NCBI RefSeq assembly: GCF_000006985.1
Contig: NC_002932.3
Location: 1,833,292-1,897,291, forward strand
DNA length: 64,000 nucleotides
Origin: Chlorobaculum tepidum TLS
Lineage (GTDB): Bacteria; Bacteroidota; Chlorobiia; Chlorobiales; Chlorobiaceae
Reading direction: 5' to 3'
Part shown: positions 46,418-56,566 of the stretch, piece after piece
Numbering within the stretch: position 1 is the first letter of the stretch
How the letters are laid out: each line of letters opens with the position of its first letter
Made by a program: the position numbers and the translations under genes
Notes under the pieces: generated by a model
Database searches by the model: none
What the model saw: only the letters and a program-made list of their open reading frames with translations
What the model was told of the DNA's origin: nothing

Positions 46418-47836
46418 ATGTCCAGTCCACAGTTTCACCATTTTCTCTTGCGATTACGCCGTTCAGCGCTTTTCCGAAGTCGTCCGCTTCTTCTCGCCTC
46501 ATCGACGGCGCTACTCGTTGTCCTCTTCTTTTCTGTCAGCCTCATCCTTTCCGCCACATCCCGGCAAACACCATCCGGACACTGGTCAGCCTCACCAATT
46601 CACGCGCTCGGTAAATCCCTCGGCCTGAAGAGTGACGACGAGCTTGGCTTGAACAACGAGTCCGACAAGGTAACACTCGACGAGGGCGAAAACGATCCTG
46701 CCCACCGCGTCGAAAAGAAAATTCTCCAACGGGGCGAATCGATCTACACCATTCTGACCGCCGCCGGACTGACACCAGCAGAAGTCCACGAACTTACCTC
46801 GCAAATCAAGGGCAACCGTGCCATCAAAGGGCTGAGGGCCGGAAAAACCTATGAACTCGAAACAGGCAAAAACGGAACGTTCATCAGCTTTTCCATGCAA
46901 TCGAGCCCGTACGAAGTCCTTCATCTCGTCAAGGATCAACAAACCGGCAAGCTGAGCGCCGAGAGCGAAACCATCGAATACGATACCCGCGTTGCCACCA
47001 TCGAGGGTACCCTCCGCTCCTCGCTGTCGAGTGAGCTGCGCAGCCGGAACCGCGGTTCGCTCAACCCCAAGATCAGAAAAATTCTCTCCTCCCGACTCAA
47101 TTTCAGAAGAGATATTCAACCCGGCGCAACCTACCGGATCCTGTTCCAGGAAATGTGGAACGAGAACCATTGTGTTGGAACCGGTGATATTCTCGCCATC
47201 GAAATCAACTCGAAAGGGCAGCGCTTCAACGCCTATCAGTTCACCAATGCCAAAGGCGATACGGCATACTACGATGAAAACGGACGCGCCATGATGCAGG
47301 GCCGCTCCATGTTCATCAAGCCGTGCAGCTACCGCCGCATTTCGAGCGGTTTCGGCTACCGCATCAACCCGGTCACCGGCCAGCACCAGTTCCACGGCGG
47401 CGTCGATCTGGCCGCGCCGGTCGGCACGCCGGTCAGAGCCGTGGCCGACGGGCGCGTCATTTTCCGCGGACGCAAGGGCAACGCTGGCAATCTGGTCACC
47501 ATCGCGCATGGCGGCGGGCTGCATACAATGTACATGCACCTGAGCCGTTACGCAGCCTCCTGCCGTTACGGCAAGCGGGTCAAACAGGGTGACATTATCG
47601 GCTATATCGGCTCGACCGGACGTTCGACCGGGCCGCACCTCGATTTCAGAATCGTCAGAAATGGCCATTTGCAGAATCCGCTGGTTGCGCTGAAGCAGAC
47701 CGCGCCGCGCCGCTCGCTTTCGCCCGCGGAGCTGCACAGCTTCTTGGCCAGGGTGCAAACCTATCAGCACCAGCTCAACACCGACCGTCCCGTCATGGTT
47801 GCCGATACCGGCAAATCCGGCGAGCCGGTGCTCTGA
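46418..47836 (+). CDS. M23-family cell-wall peptidase, copy 1
   Basis: 472 aa. A membrane anchor lies at about 30-50 (SSTALLVVLFFSVSLILSA), placing the rest in the periplasm. An OapA/LysM-like segment (RGESIYTILTAAGLTPAEV) and a long beta region follow. The M23 domain is at about 310-430, with the zinc motif H-x3-D in FHGGVDLAAPVGTPV and the second motif GPHLDFRI. In that second motif the usual HxH is HxD. Probably a peptidoglycan endopeptidase or a LytM-type activator. A second copy starts 282 bp downstream. Confidence 0.9.
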   Translation: MSSPQFHHFLLRLRRSALFRSRPLLLASSTALLVVLFFSVSLILSATSRQTPSGHWSASPIHALGKSLGLKSDDELGLNNESDKVTLDEGENDPAHRVEKKILQRGESIYTILTAAGLTPAEVHELTSQIKGNRAIKGLRAGKTYELETGKNGTFISFSMQSSPYEVLHLVKDQQTGKLSAESETIEYDTRVATIEGTLRSSLSSELRSRNRGSLNPKIRKILSSRLNFRRDIQPGATYRILFQEMWNENHCVGTGDILAIEINSKGQRFNAYQFTNAKGDTAYYDENGRAMMQGRSMFIKPCSYRRISSGFGYRINPVTGQHQFHGGVDLAAPVGTPVRAVADGRVIFRGRKGNAGNLVTIAHGGGLHTMYMHLSRYAASCRYGKRVKQGDIIGYIGSTGRSTGPHLDFRIVRNGHLQNPLVALKQTAPRRSLSPAELHSFLARVQTYQHQLNTDRPVMVADTGKSGEPVL

Positions 47837-47859
47837 CACTTCAGAGACATTTTGTCAAA

Positions 47860-47902
47860 AAGCCTCCGGAATGCTGATCGGTATTTCGGGGGTTTCTTTG
47901 TT
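47860..47902 (+). terminator. Probable terminator after M23 copy 1
   Basis: AAGCCTCCGGAAT pairs with ATTTCGGGGGTTT through several G-U pairs, followed by a T-rich tract. Confidence 0.6.
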
Positions 47903-48118
47903 TCGGTCGGGAACGTACAGAAAGGCTTCGACAAGCGGCTCAGAATTTACAATGAACAATATCCGTTATTTAAACACAACAACATCGACTCGCATTAACA
48001 ACTTTACTGAAGCGATGAGTACCGTTCAGTTTTCTTTGAAGGCTTTTTTTTATAACCTTTACTAAAGGTTTTTGTGATGTGCCCGCACCTTCATGTTTTA
48101 TGAATTTATGCCCTCACT

Positions 48119-49399
48119 ATGTCTAATGAGCGTTTTCAACACTTTCTGTTGCGGTTAAAGCGTTCGGAGCTTTTCCAAAAACTCTTGCACTTCCGGGCCT
48201 CATCAGAGGCGTCGCTTTTTATTGCCCTGTTTTCAGTCACGTTCTTTTCAGTCAGTTTATTCCTTTTCGCAACATCCAGACAGGCATCATCTGAACATCC
48301 GTCAGACTCGCTGGTTCAAACAATGCTCAAATCCATCGGCTTTGCCAGTGACGCCGAGCCGGGCACGAACAACGAAGACCAAAACGATCCATCTCAGATG
48401 ACCGGGCAAAACGCCCTTGGCAAAGAAGAGTCCGGCTACACCATTCTCACCGCTCCCGGGCTGACGCCAGCCGAAGTCCAGCAGATGACCGAACAACTCG
48501 AAAAGCTCACCCCCCGGCAGAAAACCATCGTTAACGATACCCGCATCGTCTCCATCAAAGGCACGCTCCACTCTTCGATGGCAAATGAGTTGCACAAACG
48601 GCACCTCTCGTGGCTCATTCCAAAACTCAATAAAATCCTCGATGCAAAATTCGATTTTGCAACAGACGTCAAGGCTGGAGCAACCTACCGGATTCTTTTC
48701 CAGGAACAGCGGAACGGCAGCCAATTCATCGGCACAGGAGATATTCTCGCCGTTGAAATAAGTTCGAAAGGGCGGAACTTCAACGCTTACCTGTTCACCA
48801 ACGACACAGGTGAAACCGCATATTACGATGAGAACGGGTGGGCCATGTTACAGGTGCGAACCATGTATATCCAGCCCTGCCGCTACAGCCGCATTTCAAG
48901 CGGGTTCGGCTATCGCATCCATCCGATAACCGGCCGGAGCGAATTCCATGCAGGCATAGATCTGGTTGCGCCAATGGGCACACCGGTCTTTGCTGTCGCA
49001 GATGGGCGTATCGTTTTCAGTGGATGGTACGGCTATTCGGGCAATATGATCGCCATCGCCCATGATGCAGGAAGAATCCAGACCATGTATCTGCACCTGA
49101 GCGGTTTTTCCCCGGCCGTCCATTACGGCAACACGGTAAAACAGGGCGAAATAATCGGTTATGTCGGTTCGACCGGCCGCTCGACCGGGCCGCACCTCGA
49201 TTTCAGAATCGTGAAAAACGGACAATGGCAGAATCCGCTGTTGGCACTCCAGCAACCCATGCTGTGGCGCTCGCTGTCTTCGACGGAATTTCAACACTTC
49301 ATGGCCAAAGTGCAAACCTACCACGAGCAACTCGGCAGACAATCGCCGGACATGGTTGACCAATACCGGCAAACACCGCGAAACGTTGCACTGAAATGA
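48119..49399 (+). CDS. M23-family cell-wall peptidase, copy 2
   Basis: 426 aa, a tandem paralog of the preceding gene, alike from the first residues (FQHFLLRLKRSELF) to the end (QNPLLALQQ). The membrane anchor is at about 33-55. Some 47 residues present in copy 1 between the OapA-like segment and YDTRV are missing. The M23 motifs are FHAGIDLVAPMGTPV and GPHLDFRI, again with HxD. The upstream DNA (TTTTTTTATAAC and the run to the start) is also similar to that of copy 1, so the duplication included the control region. Confidence 0.9.
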   Translation: MSNERFQHFLLRLKRSELFQKLLHFRASSEASLFIALFSVTFFSVSLFLFATSRQASSEHPSDSLVQTMLKSIGFASDAEPGTNNEDQNDPSQMTGQNALGKEESGYTILTAPGLTPAEVQQMTEQLEKLTPRQKTIVNDTRIVSIKGTLHSSMANELHKRHLSWLIPKLNKILDAKFDFATDVKAGATYRILFQEQRNGSQFIGTGDILAVEISSKGRNFNAYLFTNDTGETAYYDENGWAMLQVRTMYIQPCRYSRISSGFGYRIHPITGRSEFHAGIDLVAPMGTPVFAVADGRIVFSGWYGYSGNMIAIAHDAGRIQTMYLHLSGFSPAVHYGNTVKQGEIIGYVGSTGRSTGPHLDFRIVKNGQWQNPLLALQQPMLWRSLSSTEFQHFMAKVQTYHEQLGRQSPDMVDQYRQTPRNVALK

Positions 49400-49440
49400 C
49401 GGACACGCCTCAGCGTTTTTTGCAACATTTTTGGCGCCGT

Positions 49441-49860
49441 TCAATCTTCTGTGCTCACCTCTTTTCTCGACGCCTTGAGTTCAGCTCTTTTGGCTTTCTG
49501 TTCGAGCCGTTTAACCGAGGCGCTTTTTGGCGGCTTCGTCGCTTTGCGCATTTTCTGTTCGACCAAAGCCTTGGTCAGAATGCCCTGAAACCGCTCGATG
49601 GCGTCCTGACGATTTTTCTCCTGCGTGCGGTAGCGCTGGGCGCGAATGACGATCACTCCCTCCCGCGTTATCCGGCGGTCTCGCTGCTGCATGAGCCGAT
49701 CTTTCAGCTCCGGCGGCAGGAACGACGCGGCGATGTCGAAGCGCAGATGCACCGCCGTTTCGACCTTGTTGACATTCTGCCCGCCCGCGCCCTGCGCGCG
49801 CATGGTTGTGATTTCGATTTCACTGTCATCAACCGAAACGCCTCTGGCTATACAGATCAT
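49441..49860 (-). CDS. arfB: Ribosome-rescue peptidyl-tRNA hydrolase ArfB
   Basis: 139 aa from the ATG at 49860, chosen because AAGGAGGT lies 6 bases before it. Release-factor-like domain with the catalytic GGQ in TTMRAQGAGGQNVNKVETAVHLRF, about 20-43. The C-terminal tail is long, basic and Ala/Lys-rich (KRLEQKAKRAELKASRKE), which enters the empty mRNA channel of stalled ribosomes. This tail separates it from true release factors. Confidence 0.93.
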   Translation of the reverse strand: MICIARGVSVDDSEIEITTMRAQGAGGQNVNKVETAVHLRFDIAASFLPPELKDRLMQQRDRRITREGVIVIRAQRYRTQEKNRQDAIERFQGILTKALVEQKMRKATKPPKSASVKRLEQKAKRAELKASRKEVSTED

Positions 49861-50374
49861 CGGCGCACCTCCTTTGCTGCGAAACGTTGCAAAAACGACG
49901 CCAGCTCCGGAACAGCATGCTTGCGATACCCGCCGCCGCACACGTGCGGGTGTTGACCTCACGGTCATCGATCAACAGAAATCCGGAAGCATTGAGTACA
50001 TGCAGAAGCGTCTCTGGTGAGCGCTTGAGGTAGACGTGCTCGTGGGAAAAAAATAGCGCTCCATGATCACTGCCGCACCCTCTTCGCCGTCACGCGAAAC
50101 CGCCCGGCAGAAACTTGCCAATATCGAGAAGAATGATACCCATACGAGAGAATTGTCATGATCGATCTCTGAAACAGGCGAAAAGAAGTGCTGCCGTCAG
50201 CCGACCCGAGGTTTATGACAGATATGTTAACCAAACGGCGGGAAAGAGACAATGACAAAAGAGCTCTTCCGGCGACAAAGCCTCGCCCTTGGAACTCTTT
50301 GCGCCTCCGCCGCGTCATCGTAAGGACACCCGTGCTAACGGGCAAACACCACATTCTACAGGAGGGGAAAAGCT
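49861..50374. other. Intergenic region with a probable methyltransferase remnant
   Basis: 514 bp without an intact gene. On the minus strand about 49875-50060 reads FSHEHVYLKRSPETLLHVLNA and on, resembling the end of a class I SAM methyltransferase, but without a start or upstream domain. The rest shows nothing recognisable apart from the ferredoxin promoter it should contain. Confidence 0.35.
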
Positions 50375-50623
50375 ATGGCCAACAAAGAGATGAAGCACCC
50401 GGGCAATGTGCCCGGCCCGTTTTACGTCACCAGCCCGGACGATCCCGACGGAGAGGGGTGCAGCGCCTGCACCATTTGCTACAACGCAGCGCCGGACTTC
50501 TTTGCCGAAGATCCGGACGGATACGCCTATGTAGCGCAGCAACCGCAATCGGATGCCGATATCGCTCTTTGCCGCGAACAGATAGCGGCCTGCCCGACAA
50601 ACTCCATCGGCGATGACGGCTGA
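50375..50623 (+). CDS. Single-cluster [4Fe-4S] ferredoxin
   Basis: 82 aa. Cluster ligands C-x2-C-x2-C in GCSACTICYNAAP and a fourth Cys in ACPTNSI near 73. Acidic low-potential electron carrier, cytoplasmic. Partners are not indicated by neighbours. Ribosome site AGGAGGGG about 7 bases before the ATG. Confidence 0.9.
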   Translation: MANKEMKHPGNVPGPFYVTSPDDPDGEGCSACTICYNAAPDFFAEDPDGYAYVAQQPQSDADIALCREQIAACPTNSIGDDG

Positions 50624-50680
50624 CGCGCTCCAAACCTTCAAATTCTTCTCTTATCCACACCCATACGTCTATAAACAAAA

Positions 50681-50702
50681 CTGCCGGGCATCAACCCGGC
50701 AG
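50681..50702 (-). terminator. Terminator of the WD40 gene
   Basis: Stem CTGCCGGG/CCCGGCAG with a 6-base loop; on the minus strand TTTTG follows. It can also limit read-through from the ferredoxin gene. Confidence 0.7.
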
Positions 50703-50723
50703 ATTCGCTAAACTCCTGAAGCT

Positions 50724-51674
50724 TTAGACTACGCCCCAGAGCTTGATTTTGAAGTCGTCGCTTCCGCTGGCGATCACCTTGCCATCCGGCGAAAAGGCGA
50801 CCGACTGTACTTCGTGGGTGTGACCACGGTAGGTGTGCACAAGCGCTCCCTTCGCCACATCCCAGAGCCTGACCGACTCGTCGTTGGCGGCGCTGGCGAT
50901 GAGCGTGCCTGCCGGATTGTAGCAGAGAGCACGAACACCATCTTCATGACCTTCGAGCACCTTGAGCATCTGGCCGGTGGCCGCGTCGAGCACCTTGACC
51001 TTGGCGTCGCGACCGCACAGCGCGATCTGGCTGCCATCCGGGCTGAACGAGACGAAGTGCGAAAGCGTGTCGCCGGTCGGATAGTTGGCGATATTCTTGC
51101 CGGTTTCGAGATCCCAGATTTTCACCACAGGCTCCTCGCCGCAGCTCACGAGCTTTTTACCGTCGGCGCTGAAAGCGATGCACTCGATGTACGATTTGTG
51201 TCCGAAGAGGGTTTTCACCTCATTGCCGGTTTCAGTGTCCCAAAACTTGATGGTGGTGTCGCGCGAGCAGCTCGCCACCGTCTTGCCATCGGGGCTGAAA
51301 GCGATCATGCGCACCTCGGTATCGTGCCCCTTGCAGACGTGCAGGCACTGGCCGGTCGCCACGTCCCAGATGCGCACCGTACTGTCGATGCTGCCGCTGG
51401 CGACCTTGTCACCCTTGGGGCTGTAATCGACGCACTTGACCCAGGTAGTATGACCCGACATGGTATGGATCGCATTGCCGGTCTCGACATCCCACAGCTT
51501 CACCTTTTCGTCGAAACTGCCGCTGACCAGCTTCTTGCCATCGGGGCTGAAGCGCACGCCAAGCACCCGGTCTTCGTGACCGACGAGGGTTTTGATCAAG
51601 GCCGCGTCTTCGCGCACCTGAGGCCGTTTCAGTTCCACCTCTTTTTTGCCGAATATCTTCGAAAGAAAACCCAT
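50724..51674 (-). CDS. WD40-repeat beta-propeller protein
   Basis: 316 aa from the ATG at 51674. After a 25-residue lead (MGFLSKIFGKKEVELKRP) it consists of seven WD40 repeats of about 42 residues, most with GH ... FSPDGK ... SGS.D..(V/I)(K/R)(L/I)WD. A complete seven-bladed propeller is expected, acting as a protein-binding platform. No enzyme domain, signal or membrane segment. Repeat 5 has lost the GH and WD consensus. Confidence 0.93.
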   Translation of the reverse strand: MGFLSKIFGKKEVELKRPQVREDAALIKTLVGHEDRVLGVRFSPDGKKLVSGSFDEKVKLWDVETGNAIHTMSGHTTWVKCVDYSPKGDKVASGSIDSTVRIWDVATGQCLHVCKGHDTEVRMIAFSPDGKTVASCSRDTTIKFWDTETGNEVKTLFGHKSYIECIAFSADGKKLVSCGEEPVVKIWDLETGKNIANYPTGDTLSHFVSFSPDGSQIALCGRDAKVKVLDAATGQMLKVLEGHEDGVRALCYNPAGTLIASAANDESVRLWDVAKGALVHTYRGHTHEVQSVAFSPDGKVIASGSDDFKIKLWGVV

Positions 51675-51794
51675 GAGTGTTGATCGTTTGATAGTTGCCG
51701 GGCGACGGCGCAATGATGCCGGAAAACGCCTGAAAAATTGTTCGCTAATTTAAAAAATTTTATCCGTAACACCACCCCTACCCGCTCTGCGGCG

Positions 51795-52955
51795 TCAGTG
51801 GCCGTGACCGGAAAGCGGATAGTTCCTCCCCTTCCACTCCGGACCTTTGCCGAACACTGTCAGACGAAAAGAGTTGAACGCGATCAGCAAAAGCATCACC
51901 TGCGAAAAAAGATGAAGAGCCGCCGGCCACGGCGGCTGCCGGAACTTCACGGCAATCAGGAAGCGGATGAAAAGTGCTACACCTACCTGCGCCAACGGCA
52001 GCCAGAACAAGGCAACGGTGCGGTCACCAAGCAGCGCCGATGAGGCGAGGAATGCATACGGCGCAAGGTAAAGAAGCGCGACAAACGCCATCAGAGCAAA
52101 GAGGCCGACGATGTTGTTGCCGAGTCCGGCGAAAAGATTTTTGGAAAATCCCTGCCACACCTCGCCGAAACCGCGATACATACGGCAGTTCACCACGTCG
52201 GTGCCATCGAAAGCCGCCACCTTGCCGCCCGAACGCTTGACCGCCTTGCAAAGCCAGACATCCTCGACGATGTTGTTACACACCGATCGGTGGCCGCCGA
52301 TCTGCTCGTAAGCCTCGCGCCGGAACAGAATGAACTGACCGATAGCGTAACAGAAAGCCGGAGAAGAACTTTTCGAGACCATCGAGATGGGCAGATAGCT
52401 AAAGAGGATGTGGTAGACCAGCGGCACGATCAGCTTCTCCCAGAAGCTCTCCATCTCTTGCGCTGGAGTCAGCGAAAGCATCCCCGCGCCGCACCGGCGC
52501 ATCGCCTCGACCGCCCGCGCGAGCGCGCTGGGCTGGTGGCGCGTGTCAGCGTCGGTGAAAAGCAGCAGCTCGCCCGTCGCCGCTTCGGCAAGCTGCTGGC
52601 AGGCCCACGCCTTGCCATGCCAACCCTCCGGTAGCTCGCGGCCTTCGAGAATGCGCAGTCTTGCGCCGGCTTTTGTGTCGGCAATCCGCCGAAGCACCGC
52701 CAGCGTGCTGTCGCTTGAGTGGTCGTCGAGCACGATCACCTCGAAATCCGGATAGCGCTGGCCAAGCAACGACAAAACGCACGCCTCGATATTCAGCTCC
52801 TCGTTGCGTGCAGGCACCAGCAACGACACTTTCGGACGATACGCCTCCTCACCCGTCACCTCAGGCAACGAACGAAGATCGCCGAGGTTCTTCAGCACAA
52901 TGCCGAGAAATACCAGTAGCGAACCGAGGATGAAGAGCTGATAAAAGATGATCAT
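51795..52955 (-). CDS. cruC: Carotenoid (hydroxychlorobactene) glucosyltransferase, CruC-like
   Basis: Family 2 glycosyltransferase, 386 aa. An N-terminal membrane segment at about 3-25 is followed by the GT2 domain: SLLVPARNEELNIEACV, VIVLDDHSSDSTL, DXD motif FTDADTRH, and the acceptor-side ED and QXXRW-like VEDVWLCKAV. Two to three C-terminal membrane helices follow. It is like carotenoid glycosyltransferases such as CrtQ. The position between a WD40 gene and hisG near bchK matches what I recall for cruC of C. tepidum, so attaching glucose to hydroxychlorobactene is the likely role. The ATG lies 3 bases after the T-run of the hisG terminator, without a Shine-Dalgarno. Confidence 0.8.
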   Translation of the reverse strand: MIIFYQLFILGSLLVFLGIVLKNLGDLRSLPEVTGEEAYRPKVSLLVPARNEELNIEACVLSLLGQRYPDFEVIVLDDHSSDSTLAVLRRIADTKAGARLRILEGRELPEGWHGKAWACQQLAEAATGELLLFTDADTRHQPSALARAVEAMRRCGAGMLSLTPAQEMESFWEKLIVPLVYHILFSYLPISMVSKSSSPAFCYAIGQFILFRREAYEQIGGHRSVCNNIVEDVWLCKAVKRSGGKVAAFDGTDVVNCRMYRGFGEVWQGFSKNLFAGLGNNIVGLFALMAFVALLYLAPYAFLASSALLGDRTVALFWLPLAQVGVALFIRFLIAVKFRQPPWPAALHLFSQVMLLLIAFNSFRLTVFGKGPEWKGRNYPLSGHGH

Positions 52956-52957
52956 AG

Positions 52958-52985
52958 TAAAAAAAAGGCCGCCCCCGGCGGCCTT
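52958..52985 (-). terminator. Terminator after hisG
   Basis: 9-bp stem AAGGCCGCC/GGCGGCCTT followed by eight T on the minus strand. Confidence 0.9.
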
Positions 52986-53050
52986 GCAATGCATCTGATT
53001 GGCGTTTAATCAGGAATCAGTAGGTTTTCTCCTCTCAGTCCCTGTTGTCC

Positions 53051-53932
<882 letters not shown>

Positions 53933-53959
53933 GTGATAAAATAGAATCTGATAGTTGAC

Positions 53960-54691
53960 TTAAAGCTTTTCGAGCCGGAACTGCCCCTGTTCGTAAACGC
54001 CATAGTGATAGCGTCCTTCGATCCACGAGCCGAGATTGACGTAGGTACTGCCCGAATCATGCAGCGCCTGCACGCGCTCCGAGTGGTTATGACCGCAGAC
54101 AAAGTAATCAAAATCACGTTCACGCGCCAAAGCGGCGGCAAAATCAAGGAGGCGCGTCGATTCAGCGCGCATATCGACCTTTTTGTGCTTTCGACTGAGC
54201 AGGGAAAAGTGCTTCATGAGCGCCGTCGAGAGGTCGGAGTGAAAAGCAGTCAGAAGGCCGAGATTGAAACGGTTGCGGATAAAACGGGCGAACAGCTTGT
54301 AACCGAGATCGCCCTCGCCCAGCCCGTCGCCATGCGCAACGAGAAACAGCTTGCCGTCGTAACGCACCTCCTGCAATCCGTAGCAGGTTTTGACGCCAAG
54401 CTCGTCGTCGAAAAAACTGCCGAGGTAAAAGTCGTGGTTGCCCGCCAACCAGGTCACTTCGACGCCACTCCGGACAAGCCCCGAAAGCATGCAGAAAAAC
54501 CGGGTGAAGCCCTTGGGAACAACGTGGCGGAACTCCATCCAGTAGTCGAGAATGTCGCCGAGAAGGTAAAGAGCCCCGCCCTGTTCGCGGATAAGCGAAA
54601 AAAGTTTTTCGAGGCGTTCGAGTTTTTCCTGCTCCGCCTGAGGCTCTTGCAGGCCGAGATGAAGATCGCTGAGAAAATAGAGTCCAGGCAT
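53960..54691 (-). CDS. LpxH-like UDP-2,3-diacylglucosamine pyrophosphatase
   Basis: Calcineurin-like metallophosphoesterase of 243 aa. Dinuclear metal ligands lie in FLSDLHLG (8-14), LLGDILDYW, AGNHDFYLG, VAHGDGLG and CGHNHSERV. Length and motif order fit LpxH, which makes lipid X for lipid A. Closely related phosphoesterases cannot be ruled out. It lies 18 bp downstream of the phytol-kinase-like gene and 27 bp upstream of hisG, all on the minus strand, so an operon is likely. Confidence 0.85.
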   Translation of the reverse strand: MPGLYFLSDLHLGLQEPQAEQEKLERLEKLFSLIREQGGALYLLGDILDYWMEFRHVVPKGFTRFFCMLSGLVRSGVEVTWLAGNHDFYLGSFFDDELGVKTCYGLQEVRYDGKLFLVAHGDGLGEGDLGYKLFARFIRNRFNLGLLTAFHSDLSTALMKHFSLLSRKHKKVDMRAESTRLLDFAAALARERDFDYFVCGHNHSERVQALHDSGSTYVNLGSWIEGRYHYGVYEQGQFRLEKL

Positions 54692-54709
54692 CGCGTAGAG
54701 TGAGCAGGT

Positions 54710-55423
54710 TCAGAGCACCGCGGCGAGCGCGATGACCTCCGCCGGAATGAGAATGTTGTCTACCTCTTTCGGGCTGAGCGCTTCAATGACGGTGGCCGCC
54801 ACAGCGATCATGGCGATTTTCGCGGGATTAAAAGCCTGCGGCACGATCAGCCAGACGAAGAAGAGGCCCGCCGCGAGGCTGCCCGCGAGAAAGGCAATGC
54901 TCCCCTCGACGCTCCGTTCGCAGAACACCTTGTACTTCATTTTCCCCATCCTCGTACCGACAATGGGAGCAAGACCGTCACCCCAGCCCAGGATAGCCAT
55001 TGCGAGCACACCCGCGAACTGCTTGTAGTAGAGAGTACCACAGATCATGGCGACGATCACGAAGTAGAGCGGGCCTTTGAGCAGCTCGCGCTTGTCGCCG
55101 GTGCGGGTCATGGTTTTGACCGCCTGGTCGTCATCGGCAGCGAACAGTCCTTTCTGGATGAGCAGCACCGTCCAGACGGCGAAGACCGTGATGTTCAGGT
55201 AGTGCGACCAGTCACCGTCGCGAAAGAGCGGCAGGAACACGATGACCGAACCGGCGCAGATGTGGGTGATCTTGCGGCTGATGTCTCGCGGCAGACCGTG
55301 GTTGGTTACGAGCCAGTCCATGAGCAGCGGCACGCTGAAGACATACGCGATCGTGAGCAGCATGACCAGAACGTTGTGCCACACGACAGGCAGGTCGAAA
55401 AAGGTAGGGGCTATGGCTGTCAT
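54710..55423 (-). CDS. Phytol/dolichol-kinase-like membrane protein
   Basis: 237 aa with six to seven hydrophobic segments. LPRDISRKITHICAGSVIVFLP near 43 and the GWGDGLAPIVGTRMGKMKYK block near 145 are typical of the SEC59/VTE5 group of CTP-dependent polyprenol kinases. It is downstream of bchK on the same strand (147-bp gap). A role in phosphorylating farnesol or phytol released from bacteriochlorophyll is a reasonable inference. A general CDP-lipid or dolichol-kinase-type activity is the alternative. Confidence 0.8.
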   Translation of the reverse strand: MTAIAPTFFDLPVVWHNVLVMLLTIAYVFSVPLLMDWLVTNHGLPRDISRKITHICAGSVIVFLPLFRDGDWSHYLNITVFAVWTVLLIQKGLFAADDDQAVKTMTRTGDKRELLKGPLYFVIVAMICGTLYYKQFAGVLAMAILGWGDGLAPIVGTRMGKMKYKVFCERSVEGSIAFLAGSLAAGLFFVWLIVPQAFNPAKIAMIAVAATVIEALSPKEVDNILIPAEVIALAAVL

Positions 55424-55570
55424 GCCGCCTCCGGATGGTGAAGGTTATACGGAAGATGACCTGAAAAACGGATGTTCGTGCGGGGTATCGTCATCGTTTT
55501 TTCGCCCGGTATTCATTAGAACCGGCAGGCGGAACGAGTAATCGCAATCCACCTGCCACCTTCGGAAAGC

Positions 55571-56566
55571 TCACATGTACTTTGCGCCAATCAGCGCGGC
55601 GGCAAACATCTGGTTGGTCAGAAACAGAATGTTGTTAACCACCTGGAACCGCAGGAATGCGTTGTGCTCCTGTACCTCGCTCTTGCCGATAGCGTTGCCG
55701 AAGCCGTCGTCAACGGCGTGCTGCACCAGTGTAATGCCCGATTTGGGGTCGCGATAGATCGGAATCTGAATGATGATGTTCAGTACAAGTCCTGCAATGA
55801 TAAAGTACATCAGGGTCGTGAACCCCCACATGTATGAGCGCCACGCGAAGACGGCGAACACCAGGTCGATGATGATGAAGGCGACAAGAAAGGTGTTCTT
55901 CGCGCCAATCATGACGGTCAGGGACTTCATGCCTTCTTTGGCATCACCCTCCTGCGACTTGAAGTCGTTCATGACGATGAGCGCCACGGCCATGAAGAAA
56001 TTAAGTCCGGCAAGCCAGAGCACCTCGGGGCGAATATCGCTGAAAAGCGCATTGGCCGAAAGATAGGTGATAAAGCCGTAGGAAAAGCCGACCGCTGGAG
56101 CGGAAAAGAAGATGTTTTTCTTGAGCTTGAAAGGAGGCGCGGAGTAGAGATAACCAATGACAAGGCCGGCCAGGAGCGAACCAACGAAAATCATGCCGCG
56201 CTGGCCGCCGATGCTCGTGCCGATCCAGCTGCTCAGTGCCACAGCAATCACCAGCACGATGCTCCAGTTCCAGATTGCCTCTTTTTCCGACAGCCTTCCC
56301 GACGGAATAGGGCGGGTCGGCTCGTTGACCCGGTCGAGTTCGAGATCGTAGTAGTCGTTCACCGACTGGCTAAAGCCGGTTCCAAGTGGGCCGTAGAGCA
56401 AAAAAAGCGCCGCGAGCAGCAGGTAGTCGTGCACGGTGGGCTGCATCGCTCCGGATGCCATGACTCCCCCGGCGAGGCAAGGAAAAACGCTGATCCAGGT
56501 GACGGGATCGAGCAGTTCGAGATGGGCTTTTACTTTATCGACCAATCCTTGGCTTGCAACTGACAT
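55571..56566 (-). CDS. bchK: Bacteriochlorophyll synthase, BchK type
   Basis: UbiA-family prenyltransferase that esterifies bacteriochlorophyllide, 331 aa from the ATG at 56566 (MSVASQGLVDKV). About eight membrane segments. The Asp-rich prenyl-diphosphate site is SVNDYYDLELDRVNEPTRPIPSGRLS near 65-90, and a second loop is MNDFKSQEGD. Chlorobi have bchG (for BChl a), chlG and bchK (for BChl c); the assignment to bchK rests on synteny with C. tepidum as I remember it. Product assignment among the three is therefore less sure than the family. Confidence 0.88.
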   Translation of the reverse strand: MSVASQGLVDKVKAHLELLDPVTWISVFPCLAGGVMASGAMQPTVHDYLLLAALFLLYGPLGTGFSQSVNDYYDLELDRVNEPTRPIPSGRLSEKEAIWNWSIVLVIAVALSSWIGTSIGGQRGMIFVGSLLAGLVIGYLYSAPPFKLKKNIFFSAPAVGFSYGFITYLSANALFSDIRPEVLWLAGLNFFMAVALIVMNDFKSQEGDAKEGMKSLTVMIGAKNTFLVAFIIIDLVFAVFAWRSYMWGFTTLMYFIIAGLVLNIIIQIPIYRDPKSGITLVQHAVDDGFGNAIGKSEVQEHNAFLRFQVVNNILFLTNQMFAAALIGAKYM

